Both the position numbers and the translations under genes were made by a program. Below the pieces are notes generated by a model, which was not told where the DNA came from, ran no database searches, and saw only the letters and a program-made list of their open reading frames with translations. Positions 51,706 through 60,223 of a stretch of 64,000 nt of DNA are shown here, in pieces (within the stretch, counting starts at the first letter, position 1; each line of letters starts with the position of its first letter). The stretch is taken from positions 2,480,001 to 2,544,000 of the forward strand of contig NZ_CP019304.1 of the NCBI RefSeq assembly GCF_001969265.1, in the 5' to 3' direction. The DNA is from Arthrobacter sp. QXT-31. GTDB taxonomy: Bacteria; Actinomycetota; Actinomycetes; Actinomycetales; Micrococcaceae.

Positions 51706-53702
51706 GCCGGCACTGGCTCTCCGCCGGCCCGTCGGGCGGTTGCCTGTACTGTGCCGTTCCCCTGTACCGGTTCAGCTGAAAGGTCCACGGTCAGGGAGCG
51801 GTTGTCGACGGCGAGCTTCCGGGCCACGGCTTGATGAGTCACGGGATGAAGCATAGTCACTATGTAGCGTCCGGCGGCAGGCAGCGGAAGGGTGTACACG
51901 CCGTCGTCGTCCGTCCTGGCGGTGGCCACATGCTCGCCGGTGGCGTGCAGCAGCGTCACCACCGCTCCGGCAACGGGCTCACCGCCGACGGCCGCCCGGC
52001 CGCCGATTTCCAGCCGCTCGTGGAGGAGGAAATTCTGCTTCAGCGTCCGGCCGTCGAAATCGAAGACCTCCGCCATCGGCGCCCAGCCCGCGGCGTTGGC
52101 CACCACGAGGTATTTCCCGGCGCCCGACAGCGCCACCGAGTAGTTGCCGTCGCTGTCCACGCGGCTCCAGTCCACCGGCTCGCCTTCTGTCCGGAGGACG
52201 GTGACGACGGCGGGAGTGAGCGGGCGGTGGTCGGGCGCCAGGACGCGTCCCTGCACCACGAGTTCGGCTGCCGCCGGCACCGCCGGCTTCTCGGCAGCGG
52301 TGCGGTGGGCGGCGCGCGGGATGAAGACGGCGGCAAGGACGGAGGCGGCGGACGCCAGTGCGGCCATCCAGAACACGTCCCTGAAAGCCTCAAGCGAGGG
52401 GAGTCGGGCGGCGCCGAGCGGTATGGTCACGGAGGTGAGCACGGCGGCGACGGCGGCACTGGAGGTCGCGGTGCCGATGGAACGGACCAGGCTGTTCAGG
52501 CCGTTGGCGGACGCGGTCTCCGTGATCGGGACGGCACCCATGATCAGCGTTGGCATGGCGGCATAGGCAATGGCCGTGCCGATGCTCACCACCGTGGAGC
52601 CGATGACCACCCACGTGATGGAGTCGTAGAAGAACACCCGGCCCACGTACCCGGCAATCATCACCCCCGCACCCGCCATCAGCGCGGCCCTGCCCCCGAA
52701 GCGCCGGATGATGCCGCCGGACACCGGGGCGAACACCACCATGGCCAGGCCGGACGGCACCATGCACAGACCGGCCATGATGACATTTAGTTCAAAGCCG
52801 TAGCCGGTGGCGTGCGGAAGCTGCAGCTGCTGGGTGGTGAGGAGCATGTTGGCGAACATGGCGAAGCCGATCAGCAGCGATGCCAGGTTTGTCATCAGGA
52901 CAGGCCGCCGCGCCGTGGTGCGAAGATCCACCATGGGCTGGCCCACCCTGAGCTCGTAAGGAATCCAGGCGGCCAGCAGGAGCGCCGCGGCGAGGAACAG
53001 CAGGAGCACGGGTTCCGAGCCCCAGCCCCAGGCGCCGCCCTTGGAGATGGCCAGCAGCAGCGAACCCAGCGCGGCGGAGAGCACCAGCGCGCCGGCGTAG
53101 TCGAAGCGGCCGGGGGTGCGCACCCTGGATTCGGGGACAACGAGCACGACGGCGAGCAGCAGCAGTGTGCCGGCGGCGGCGGAAACCCAGAAGATCGATG
53201 TCCAGCCGAGGCTTTCGTAGAGGAGGCCGGCGAGCGGCAGGCCCATGGCACTGCCGATGCCCAGGGTGGCGCTCATCAGTGCCACGGCGGAGCCCATCTT
53301 TTCCTTGGGCAGTTCGTCGCGCATGATGCTGATGCCTACGGGGATCAGGGAGGCGGAGAACCCCTGAAGTGCCCGCCCGATGATCAGCCACAGGAACGTG
53401 CCGCCCAGGGCGGCCATGACCGAGCCCGCCACCATGATGGCCAGGCACGCAACCATCATTTTCCGCTTGCCGTACATGTCCGCGCTGCGGGACACGATCG
53501 GCGTGGCGACGGCGCTCGCGAGGAGCGTCGCCGTCACCAGCCAGGATGCGTCGTCCGCAGTAACCGCCAGGATCCGCGGAAAATCTGGCAGCAGCGGCAC
53601 CACCAGGGTCTGCATGAGGGCCACGAGTGTGCCGCTGAGCGCCAGGACCGCGGTGATGGCGGAGGGGCTGCGGGCCGGCTTCGGGGCGGGAGGAGCTGTC
53701 AT
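51702..53702 (-). CDS. MFS drug-efflux transporter with C-terminal carboxypeptidase-regulatory-like domains
   Basis: 666 residues from ATG at 53702 (AAAGG 9 nt upstream). A DHA2-type 14-segment MFS region (about 10-470): LPDFPRILAVTADDASWLVTATLL, then SRSADMYGKRKMMV and GRALQGFSASLIPVG (motif C region), is fused to a soluble tail (about 475-666) of two CarboxypepD_reg-like beta modules: VVQGRVLAPDHRPLTPAVVTVL...DSDGNYSVAL and IGGRAAVGGEPVAGAVVTLLHAT...DDDGVYTLPLP. Proton-driven export of drugs. The tail is predicted inside the cell by the even number of segments. Its role is unknown. Coupled to the TetR gene. Confidence 0.9.
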   Translation of the reverse strand: MTAPPAPKPARSPSAITAVLALSGTLVALMQTLVVPLLPDFPRILAVTADDASWLVTATLLASAVATPIVSRSADMYGKRKMMVACLAIMVAGSVMAALGGTFLWLIIGRALQGFSASLIPVGISIMRDELPKEKMGSAVALMSATLGIGSAMGLPLAGLLYESLGWTSIFWVSAAAGTLLLLAVVLVVPESRVRTPGRFDYAGALVLSAALGSLLLAISKGGAWGWGSEPVLLLFLAAALLLAAWIPYELRVGQPMVDLRTTARRPVLMTNLASLLIGFAMFANMLLTTQQLQLPHATGYGFELNVIMAGLCMVPSGLAMVVFAPVSGGIIRRFGGRAALMAGAGVMIAGYVGRVFFYDSITWVVIGSTVVSIGTAIAYAAMPTLIMGAVPITETASANGLNSLVRSIGTATSSAAVAAVLTSVTIPLGAARLPSLEAFRDVFWMAALASAASVLAAVFIPRAAHRTAAEKPAVPAAAELVVQGRVLAPDHRPLTPAVVTVLRTEGEPVDWSRVDSDGNYSVALSGAGKYLVVANAAGWAPMAEVFDFDGRTLKQNFLLHERLEIGGRAAVGGEPVAGAVVTLLHATGEHVATARTDDDGVYTLPLPAAGRYIVTMLHPVTHQAVARKLAVDNRSLTVDLSAEPVQGNGTVQATARRAGGEPVPA

Positions 53703-53736
53703 GTGGGCAGGCCTTTGCGGGGACGTCGGGCCCGAC

Positions 53737-53787
53737 AAAGGGTGAACGGGCGTTTACTCCTTCAAAGTGAACCACCGTTCACCCTTT
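53737..53787. promoter_or_regulatory. TetR operator (large inverted repeat)
   Basis: AAAGGGTGAACGG (53737-53749) and its exact complement (53775-53787) are separated by 25 bp; a third GTGAAC half-site lies at 53767-53772. It lies 35-85 nt before the efflux-pump start, as expected for two TetR dimers over the promoter. Confidence 0.75.
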
Positions 53788-53861
53788 CCCTGCAAGACGC
53801 TTGCAGCTAGTCTGGCCACTGCGCGCAATTACGTGATGCAAAGCTTTCGTAATCTTCGGAA

Positions 53862-53880
53862 GGATAGGCTAGCCTTACTT
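53862..53880. promoter_or_regulatory. DtxR/IdeR-like iron box
   Basis: ATAGGCTAGCCTTACTTAG matches 13 of 19 positions of the actinobacterial iron-box consensus (TTAGGTTAGGCTAACCTAA, from general knowledge), with the most conserved TAGG, TA and CT positions kept. It is 30 nt before the siderophore-binding-protein start, so iron-loaded repressor would block the operon. Confidence 0.7.
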
Positions 53881-53909
53881 AGGTTCGCTTCATTCACCTA
53901 AGGAGTTCC

Positions 53910-55031
53910 GTGACTTCCCCCCTCTTCTCCGGCCGGCAGGCTGTTACCGGCGGCCCTGCTGCCGGCACCACCCGCCGCTCCCTGTTCAAGACCGCCGGCA
54001 AGGCCACCGCTGTCCTTGCCGCTGCGGCGCTTTCCCTGACCGCATGCTCCACCGGGCCGGCGTCGTCCTCCGCGGACACCGGATCCACGGCTTCCGCGAG
54101 CGCGCAGTTCCCGGTGACCATCAAGAACGTCTTCGGCGAAACCACCATCGAGGAACAGCCCAAGCGCGTTGTCACCATCTCGTGGGTCAATGACGACATC
54201 GCCCTCGCGCTCGGCGTGGTTCCCGTCGGCGTCCCGAAGAACGAGTGGGGCAACAACGACAAGGGCTCCACCCCGTGGAAGGACGCCGCCCTCGAGAAGC
54301 TGGGCGCCTCCTTCGGCAGCGACAAGGCCCCGGTCCAGTTCTCCGAGGCCGACGGCATCAACTCCACCGAGATCGCCAAGCTCAACCCGGACGTCATCCT
54401 GGCCGCCTACTCCGGCCTCGAAGCCGCGGACTACAAGAAGCTCACCGAAATTGCGCCCGTCGTGGCCCAGCCTGAGCTCGCCTACGGCACTCCGTGGCAG
54501 GAAGCCACCACCCTGATCGGCAAGGCCCTCGGCAAGACCGCCGAAGCGGAGAAGCTCGTTGCCGACACCGAGGCCACCATCAAGACCGAGGCCGCCAAGT
54601 ACCCGCAGATCACGGGCAAGTCCTTCATCTACGGCAACCTGGAGCCGGCCAAGGGCGACGGCGTGAACGTCTACCTCGCAGCGGACAATCGCCCGCGCTT
54701 CCTGACCGAGATCGGCATGAAGCCGGCCGCCATTGTGGAGGAGAAGTCCAAGGGCTCCAAGGAGTTCTTCACAGCGTGGTCCGCCGAGAAGGCCAACGAG
54801 CTGGAATCCGACGTCTTTGTGACCTGGGTTCCGGATGCCAAGACCAAGGACCAGATCATCAAGGATCCCCTGCTGAGCCAGATCCCGGCCGTCAAGAAGG
54901 GCGCCCTGGTTGCCGACTCGGACAACACCCTGACGCTGGCGATCTCCGCGTCGTCCCCGCTGAGCCTGCCGTGGGCCCTGGACAAGTTCCTGCCGCAGCT
55001 CGCAGCCGGCGCTGACGCAGCCGCCAAGTAG
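53910..55031 (+). CDS. iron-siderophore ABC transporter, substrate-binding lipoprotein
   Basis: 373 residues from GTG at 53910 with TAAGGAGT upstream. Twin-Arg-like start TTRRSLFKTAG then lipobox LTAC (Cys46), so exported and lipid-anchored. Peripla_BP_2 (FecB/FhuD) fold: PKRVVTISWVNDDIALALGV, STEIAKLNPDVILAAYSG and the two lobes joined by a long helix. Binds a ferri-siderophore (type unknown). First gene of the iron operon, just after the iron box; the permease gene follows 9 nt later. Confidence 0.93.
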   Translation: MTSPLFSGRQAVTGGPAAGTTRRSLFKTAGKATAVLAAAALSLTACSTGPASSSADTGSTASASAQFPVTIKNVFGETTIEEQPKRVVTISWVNDDIALALGVVPVGVPKNEWGNNDKGSTPWKDAALEKLGASFGSDKAPVQFSEADGINSTEIAKLNPDVILAAYSGLEAADYKKLTEIAPVVAQPELAYGTPWQEATTLIGKALGKTAEAEKLVADTEATIKTEAAKYPQITGKSFIYGNLEPAKGDGVNVYLAADNRPRFLTEIGMKPAAIVEEKSKGSKEFFTAWSAEKANELESDVFVTWVPDAKTKDQIIKDPLLSQIPAVKKGALVADSDNTLTLAISASSPLSLPWALDKFLPQLAAGADAAAK

Positions 55032-55040
55032 TTCCCAGCC

Positions 55041-56150
55041 ATGACATCAAGCACGACGGCGGCCTCCTCCGGGAAGCGCGAACGGACACTTGTGGCCCCT
55101 GTGGCCGCACCTGTTGGGCCACAACTGTCCGCTCGCGCCCAGCCTGCACGCAAGGTCCGCGGGCCGCGCGCTGCCTGGCTGGTGGTTGCCGTCGTCGTGC
55201 TTGCTGTTGTCTGCGGAGCCTCACTCGCCGTGGGCGCCCGCGGCCTGTCCCTCGAAACCGTGTGGCAGGCGCTGACCGAGTTCAACCCGGCGGACGGCGA
55301 CCACGCCGTGGTCCACGCCCGGATCCCGAGGACCATACTGGGCCTGCTTGCAGGTGCCGCGCTGGGCCTGGCGGGCGCGGCGATGCAGGGCGTGGCGCGC
55401 AATCCGCTGGCCGACCCGGGCATCATCGGCATCAACGCCGGCGCCGCACTGGCCGTGGTCACCGGGATCTATGTCTTCGGTATCTCCTCGCTGACCGGCT
55501 ACATCTGGTTCGCCTTCATCGGCGCCGCCGCGGCCGCCGTCGTCGTTTACCTCATCGCCTCCATGGGCCGGGCCGGCGCGACGCCGGTCAAGCTCGCCCT
55601 GGCGGGCGCCGCCCTCAGCGCCGGGCTGTTCTCCCTGATGAACGTCATCCTGGTTTCCAGCCAGGACACCCTGGACCGCTTCCGCTTCTGGCAGGTGGGC
55701 GGCATTGCCGGGCGTGACTGGTCCGTGCTGCTGCCCGGCCTGCCGTTCCTCGCCGCCGGGGCACTGATCGTGCTCCTGGCCGGACGGGTCCTCAACAGCC
55801 TGGCACTCGGCGACGATGTGGCCCGGGGCCTGGGCCAGAACGTCGGCCTGGCCCGGGCCGTCACCGCGCTGGGCATCGTCCTGCTGTGCGGGTCGGCGAC
55901 GGCGCTGGCCGGGCCCATTGGGTTCGTCGGCCTCGTTGTCCCGCACGCGGTGCGCTTCCTGACCGGGCCCGACTACCGCTGGATCCTGCCGTTCTCCGCG
56001 GTGCTGGCACCGGCACTGCTGCTGGTGTCCGACGTCGTCGGACGCGTAATCCTGCTTCCCGGCGAGGTCCCGGCCGGCATCATGACCGCCCTTATCGGCG
56101 CCCCGGTCTTCGTCTGGCTGGTCCGCCGCGGGAAGGGTGCGGGACTGTGA
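55041..56150 (+). CDS. iron-siderophore ABC transporter permease 1 (FecCD)
   Basis: 369 residues from ATG at 55041. FecCD fold with about ten segments: PRTILGLLAGAALGLAGAAMQGVARNPLADPGIIGINAGAAL, the conserved coupling region FWQVGGIAGRDWSVL, GPIGFVGLVVPHAVR and the last segments. The first 40 residues are a cytoplasmic extension, half of which (KRERTLVAPVAAPVGPQLSA) is the translation of repeat copy B; such an extension is not part of the family. Partners: permease 2, the ATPase and the lipoprotein. Confidence 0.94.
   Translation: MTSSTTAASSGKRERTLVAPVAAPVGPQLSARAQPARKVRGPRAAWLVVAVVVLAVVCGASLAVGARGLSLETVWQALTEFNPADGDHAVVHARIPRTILGLLAGAALGLAGAAMQGVARNPLADPGIIGINAGAALAVVTGIYVFGISSLTGYIWFAFIGAAAAAVVVYLIASMGRAGATPVKLALAGAALSAGLFSLMNVILVSSQDTLDRFRFWQVGGIAGRDWSVLLPGLPFLAAGALIVLLAGRVLNSLALGDDVARGLGQNVGLARAVTALGIVLLCGSATALAGPIGFVGLVVPHAVRFLTGPDYRWILPFSAVLAPALLLVSDVVGRVILLPGEVPAGIMTALIGAPVFVWLVRRGKGAGL
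55075..55139. repeat. dispersed palindromic repeat, copy B inside permease 1
   Basis: Left arm 55075-55098 is identical to copy A over 24 nt; right arm 55116-55139 matches in about 21 of 24. It lies in-frame in codons 12-33 of the permease gene, which translates it in the cytoplasmic tail before TM1. Confidence 0.88.
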
Positions 56151-57277
56151 CCTTCGATTTGAACACCAGGATGCGCGAACGTACAGATAAGGCCCCAAAT
56201 GAGCCCGGTCCGGGGCCACAAGTGCCCGTTCGCGCTTCGAACCGGCGAACCAAACTGAACCGTACAGCGGTACTGGCTGCCGGCGTCGTGCTTCTTCTGG
56301 CCGCCAGCATCCTGCTGGGAAGCTACACCGTCACCATTCCCGACTTCTTCAAAATCCTCACCGCCCACTTCACGGGCGGCGAGAAGATCCCCGGCGCCAG
56401 CTTCATCGTGATGGAAGCCAAGCTGCCGCGCGCTGTCATCGGCACGCTGATCGGCCTGGCGTTCGGACTCTCCGGTGCGCTGTTCCAGACCATGCTGCGC
56501 AACCCGCTGGCCAGCCCGGATGTGATCGGCATCAGCTACGGGGCCAGCGCGGCGGCGGTCCTGGCCATCGTGGTTTTCGGTGCCTCCGGTGCCGTGGTGT
56601 CCGGCGCTGCCCTGGGCGGCGCCATGGCCGTGGCGGCACTGATCTACGGAATTTCCCGCAGCGGCTCCCTGGGCACCGGCGGCGGCAGCCGCGGGAACGC
56701 CGCCGGCAGCCGCCTCATCCTCGCCGGCGTCGGCATCGCCGCCGCGCTGCACGCGATGGTCAGCTTCCTCATGACCCGTGCCGATATCCGCACCGCCGCC
56801 GAGGCGCTGATCTGGATCAACGGCTCGCTCAACTCCGCCAGCTGGGACCGCGCGGGGGTGCTGGTCCTGACGCTGCTGGTCCTGGTTCCGGTCGCCGGCC
56901 TGCTGGCAGGGCCGCTGCGCATCCTCGAACTGGGGGACGACGCCGCAGCCGGACTTGGCATCCGCGTCGGTGGCACCCGGCTGGGACTGGTGCTCACCGC
57001 CGTCGCGCTTGCGGCAGTGGCGACGGCGGCCGCCGGGCCGGTAGCGTTCGTCGCCTTCCTTGCCGCCCCCATCGCGCGCCGCTTCACCGGCCGTTCCAGC
57101 CTCCCGGCGTCGGCCCTGGTGGGCGCCCTGATCGTCCTGGCGGCGGACTACTTCGCCGCCAACATCGCCCCGCTGTTGCTGGACGGCACCGTCCTGCCCG
57201 TCGGTGTGGTCACCGGCGCACTCGGCGCCCCGTTCCTGCTGTGGCTCCTGGTCACGTCCAACCGAAAGGATGCCTGA
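56147..57277 (+). CDS. iron-siderophore ABC transporter permease 2 (FecCD)
   Basis: 376 residues from GTG at 56147, overlapping the stop of permease 1 (GTGA). FecCD fold: PRAVIGTLIGLAFGLSGALFQTMLRNPLASPDVIGISYGASA, WINGSLNSASWDRAG, GPVAFVAFLAAPIARR, VLPVGVVTGALGAPFLLWLL. Its first 30 residues (RMRERTDKAPNEPGPGPQVPVRA) encode repeat copy C and precede TM1, a parallel to permease 1. Heterodimeric with permease 1. The stop overlaps the ATPase ATG (TGATG). Confidence 0.94.
   Translation: MTFDLNTRMRERTDKAPNEPGPGPQVPVRASNRRTKLNRTAVLAAGVVLLLAASILLGSYTVTIPDFFKILTAHFTGGEKIPGASFIVMEAKLPRAVIGTLIGLAFGLSGALFQTMLRNPLASPDVIGISYGASAAAVLAIVVFGASGAVVSGAALGGAMAVAALIYGISRSGSLGTGGGSRGNAAGSRLILAGVGIAAALHAMVSFLMTRADIRTAAEALIWINGSLNSASWDRAGVLVLTLLVLVPVAGLLAGPLRILELGDDAAAGLGIRVGGTRLGLVLTAVALAAVATAAAGPVAFVAFLAAPIARRFTGRSSLPASALVGALIVLAADYFAANIAPLLLDGTVLPVGVVTGALGAPFLLWLLVTSNRKDA
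56173..56236. repeat. dispersed palindromic repeat, copy C inside permease 2
   Basis: Right arm 56213-56236 matches copy A in 23 of 24 positions; left arm 56173-56195 has diverged but keeps GCGCGAACG and GGCCC. It sits in codons 9-30 of permease 2, again before TM1. Confidence 0.85.
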
Positions 57278-58104
57278 TGGCTGTTCTGCAAGCCCGGGAC
57301 CTCACGCTGCAGTACGACCAGCGGCGGGTCGTGGAAAACCTCACGGCGGAGATCCCCGAGGGCAGGGTGACCATGATCGTGGGCGCCAACGCCTGCGGCA
57401 AATCCACGCTGCTGCGCGGCCTGTCCCGCCTCCTCAAGCCGGCCGGCGGTACAGTCACGCTCGACGGCAAGGACATCCACTCCCGCCCGGCGCGTGAGCT
57501 GGCCCGCACCCTCGGCCTGCTGCCACAGCATCCGATGGCGCCGGACGGCATCACCGTCCGCGACCTGGTGGGCCGCGGACGGTACCCGCACCAGGGCTTC
57601 TTCCGCAGCTGGTCGGAGAAGGACGACGCCGCGGTGCAGCGTGCGCTGGAAGCCACCGAAACGCTGGAGCTCGCCGGGCGGAACGTCGACGAACTTTCCG
57701 GCGGCCAGCGCCAGCGCGTGTGGATCGCCATGGCGCTCGCCCAGGAAACGGAGGTGCTGCTGCTTGATGAGCCCACCACCTACCTGGACCTCGCCCACCA
57801 GGTTGAGGTGCTGGACCTGGTCACCGACCTGAACCGGCAGCGCGGCACCACCGTGGCGATCGTGCTGCACGACCTCAACCTCGCCGCGCGGTACGCGGAC
57901 CATGTCATCGCCCTGAAGGCCGGGCGGATCGTGGCAGAGGGCACGTCGTCCAGCGTGATCACCGAGGAACTGGTCCGGCATGTCTTCGGACTGGAATCCC
58001 GGGTGGTGCCGGATCCGGTGTCCGGCACTCCGCTGATCATCCCGCTCGGCAGGCACCACGCAGACCCAAAAGTTCCGACGACGACCCTGGAGATTGCTTC
58101 ATGA
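57277..58104 (+). CDS. iron-siderophore ABC transporter ATPase
   Basis: 275 residues from ATG at 57277 (AAAGGATG upstream), which overlaps the permease 2 stop. Full ABC set: Walker A GANACGKST, Q-loop LLPQHPMAPDG, signature ELSGGQRQR, Walker B VLLLDEPTTYLDLAHQ, H-loop VLHDLNLAARYADH. FecE/FepC branch. Energises siderophore import at the inner face of the membrane. Its stop overlaps the SIP-type reductase start by 4 nt. Confidence 0.96.
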   Translation: MAVLQARDLTLQYDQRRVVENLTAEIPEGRVTMIVGANACGKSTLLRGLSRLLKPAGGTVTLDGKDIHSRPARELARTLGLLPQHPMAPDGITVRDLVGRGRYPHQGFFRSWSEKDDAAVQRALEATETLELAGRNVDELSGGQRQRVWIAMALAQETEVLLLDEPTTYLDLAHQVEVLDLVTDLNRQRGTTVAIVLHDLNLAARYADHVIALKAGRIVAEGTSSSVITEELVRHVFGLESRVVPDPVSGTPLIIPLGRHHADPKVPTTTLEIAS

Positions 58105-59174
58105 GTGCAGTACATAACGGTCCCGCCCGCACCTCCACCACGGACCGTCCGGGGATCGCCACCGAGCCGATGACCCTGGCGTTCGATGTCACCGTCTCCG
58201 CGGTGCAGGAGCTCAGCCCGAACTTCCGGCGCGTGACGTTGGGTGGCTACTCCCTGCGCGACTTCGGCGTCAACGGAGACAGCCTGGATCTGCGCATCAA
58301 ACTCATGATCCCCTCGCTGGCGCCGGACGGCACCCGGCTTCCGCTGCCGAAGTTCCGGATGGAGGAGAGCGGCTGGTACCAGGAGTGGCTGGCCATGGAC
58401 CCCGCCACCCGCGGCTCCATGCGGACCTACACCGTCCGGCAGGCCCGGCTGGACGCCGTGTACCCGGAGATCGATGTCGATTTCGTCATGCACTTCGACG
58501 CCGAGGGCAACGGCGGTCCCGCGGCGAACTGGGCGCTGACGGCCAAACCGGGCGACGCACTCACCCTGATCGGGCCGAACAACCGCGCGGCACAATGCGC
58601 CACCGCGGAAACGTACTCGGGTGTCGAATGGCGCCCCGGCCTGGCCGGACGCGTGCTCCTCGCCGGTGACGAGACGGCCGTCCCCGCCATCAGCGCCATT
58701 CTGGAAAGCCTGCCCGACTACATGACAGGGCATGCTTTCCTGGAAGTGCCGGAGGCCGGGGACTTCCTGGACCTGCAAACAGCAGCCGACGTCGAAATCA
58801 CCTGGCTGGCACGCGGCGCCTCGATCGGCAGGTCCCGTCCGCACGGTGAGCTCCTTCAGGAAGCGGTGCGGTCGGCTGTCCCCGTGCCCGGCTGGGTGGG
58901 CATCAAGTCCGCCGAAGCCGCCGGCCCGGAGCCCGACGACGTGAACGTGGACCAGGAGATCCTTTGGGAAACCCCGGCGCGCCTCGATGCCGCCACCGTG
59001 AGCGCCACGAAAAACCCGGACAAGCCCGCCGGAGCCCTGCCGTTCTACGCATGGATCGCCGGGGAAGCCGGGGTTATCAAGGAGATGCGGCGCTACCTGG
59101 TGCGCGACGTCGGCATTGACCGGAAGCAGGTGGCCTTCATGGGGTACTGGCGGCAGGGTAAAGCCGAGCTCTGA
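58101..59174 (+). CDS. siderophore-interacting FAD reductase (SIP family)
   Basis: 357 residues from ATG at 58101, overlapping the ATPase stop (ATGA). FAD-binding beta barrel with R108-T-Y-T-V-R113 (the RxYTxR flavin motif) and DVDFVMHF, then a NAD(P)-binding SIP domain (LLAGDETAVPAISAILE; then FYAWIAGEAGVIKEMRRYL). It reduces ferric siderophores to release ferrous iron in the cytosol, completing the pathway. An internal segment near 270-310 is longer than in the shortest family members. Last gene of the iron operon. Confidence 0.94.
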   Translation: MSAVHNGPARTSTTDRPGIATEPMTLAFDVTVSAVQELSPNFRRVTLGGYSLRDFGVNGDSLDLRIKLMIPSLAPDGTRLPLPKFRMEESGWYQEWLAMDPATRGSMRTYTVRQARLDAVYPEIDVDFVMHFDAEGNGGPAANWALTAKPGDALTLIGPNNRAAQCATAETYSGVEWRPGLAGRVLLAGDETAVPAISAILESLPDYMTGHAFLEVPEAGDFLDLQTAADVEITWLARGASIGRSRPHGELLQEAVRSAVPVPGWVGIKSAEAAGPEPDDVNVDQEILWETPARLDAATVSATKNPDKPAGALPFYAWIAGEAGVIKEMRRYLVRDVGIDRKQVAFMGYWRQGKAEL

Positions 59175-59204
59175 GTCTCCGAGTTCCGGGCCGCCGGCAC
59201 AGAC

Positions 59205-59310
59205 GCTCCCTCACCTCCCGTCGCCTGAACCCCGGCGCTTCCTCAGCTCCTGCCGCTTGAACCACCACGCTTCCTCAGCTCCTGCCGTCTGAGCCCCGAC
59301 GCTTCCGCAC
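59205..59310. repeat. tandem repeat, about 32-bp unit, 3.5 copies
   Basis: Units beginning about 59205, 59237, 59269 and 59301 share CGCTTCCTCAGCTCCTGCCG with some base changes in the first and last copy. The array lies after the iron operon. Spacers are not unique, so it is not a CRISPR array. Confidence 0.75.
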
Positions 59311-59367
59311 CTCGAATGCGTTGGGAGGGCCCGCCGTCGTTCATCTGGGGTTTCCCTGGGTGTTGCT

Positions 59368-60222
59368 GTGCGTGTGTATCTTGTCCGGGTGGGTGTCTCT
59401 CCATTGCTTCCTGACCGGGGAAGGCGGCGCGTATTCGTTGCCTTGGGGGACTCCTTTACGGAAGGCGTGGGCGACCGGAGCTCCAAGCTGCCCAACGGAG
59501 TGCGCGGTTGGGCTGACCGGGTGGCGGAGAAACTCGCCAAGGCAGAACCCGGCTGGCACTACGCCAATCTCGCCATCAGGAGCAAGCGCCTGCGCCACAT
59601 CGTGGACGAACAGCTGGAGCAGGCACTGGCCATGGAGCCCACGCTCATCACCCTCTACGCCGGCGGGAACGACATCCTTGACTTCGGCACGGACATGGAC
59701 CAGCTGCTGGCCCAATATGAGGAATTGGTGGCACGGCTGGCAGCCACGGGCGCCACCCTGGTGCTGTTCACAGGCTTCGATGTCAAGGTATCCGCCGTGC
59801 TTGAACCGCTGAAGAAGCGGAACACCCTGTATAACCGGCGGGTCCGGCAGCTAGCCGCCAAATACGGGGCCGTCCTCGTGGACTACTGGTGCTTCGAGGC
59901 CTTCCACGACCGCAGGATGTGGGACACCGACCGGCTGCACATGTCCAAGGCCGGCCACAAGTACCTCGCGGCCCAGGTCCTCGACCATTTGGGCGTGCCG
60001 CACAAAATCAGCCTGAAGGAGTGGGAGCCGCCGGCCAGGGTGACGCTCCGCGACTGGGAGCGGCGGCAGCGGCGCTGGGTGAAAGACTGGGTGCTGCCGC
60101 TGTTTGGCCGCAAGCTTCGCGGCGTCACGCTGGGCGACAACCTTAGTCCCCGCTGGCCCCAGCCAGTGAAGGTGCCGCGCAAAGGCGGGCTGAAAAAGCT
60201 GATGGAGCCGCCGGCCTCCTAG
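59368..60222 (+). CDS. SGNH/GDSL-family hydrolase (paralogue 1)
   Basis: Up to 284 residues from GTG at 59368; the start is unclear, since the fold begins with VFVALGDSFTEGVGD (about residue 22) and no good RBS is visible. Catalytic blocks: GDSFTEG (Ser), LYAGGNDILD (block III Asn) and DRLHMSKAGH (Asp and His). An esterase or acetylhydrolase, cytosolic (no signal peptide). C-terminal about 60 residues are basic. The same architecture is found at 62304-63065. The stop codon lies in the target duplication of the IS element, which follows at once. Confidence 0.88.
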   Translation: MRVYLVRVGVSPLLPDRGRRRVFVALGDSFTEGVGDRSSKLPNGVRGWADRVAEKLAKAEPGWHYANLAIRSKRLRHIVDEQLEQALAMEPTLITLYAGGNDILDFGTDMDQLLAQYEELVARLAATGATLVLFTGFDVKVSAVLEPLKKRNTLYNRRVRQLAAKYGAVLVDYWCFEAFHDRRMWDTDRLHMSKAGHKYLAAQVLDHLGVPHKISLKEWEPPARVTLRDWERRQRRWVKDWVLPLFGRKLRGVTLGDNLSPRWPQPVKVPRKGGLKKLMEPPAS

Positions 60223-60223
60223 C
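60218..60223. repeat. target-site duplication, left copy (CCTAGC)
   Basis: CCTAGC directly precedes the left IS end and is repeated after the right end at 61297-61302. It contains the TAG stop of the SGNH gene. Fits the NCTAGN target preference of IS481-group elements. Confidence 0.9.

Noticed and set aside
55886..56146. Upstream extension of permease 2
   Set aside because: Overlaps permease 1 in another frame; the GTG at 56147 gives the expected stop/start overlap.
59205..59310. Possible CRISPR array
   Set aside because: The unit is repeated without unique spacers and no cas genes are near.
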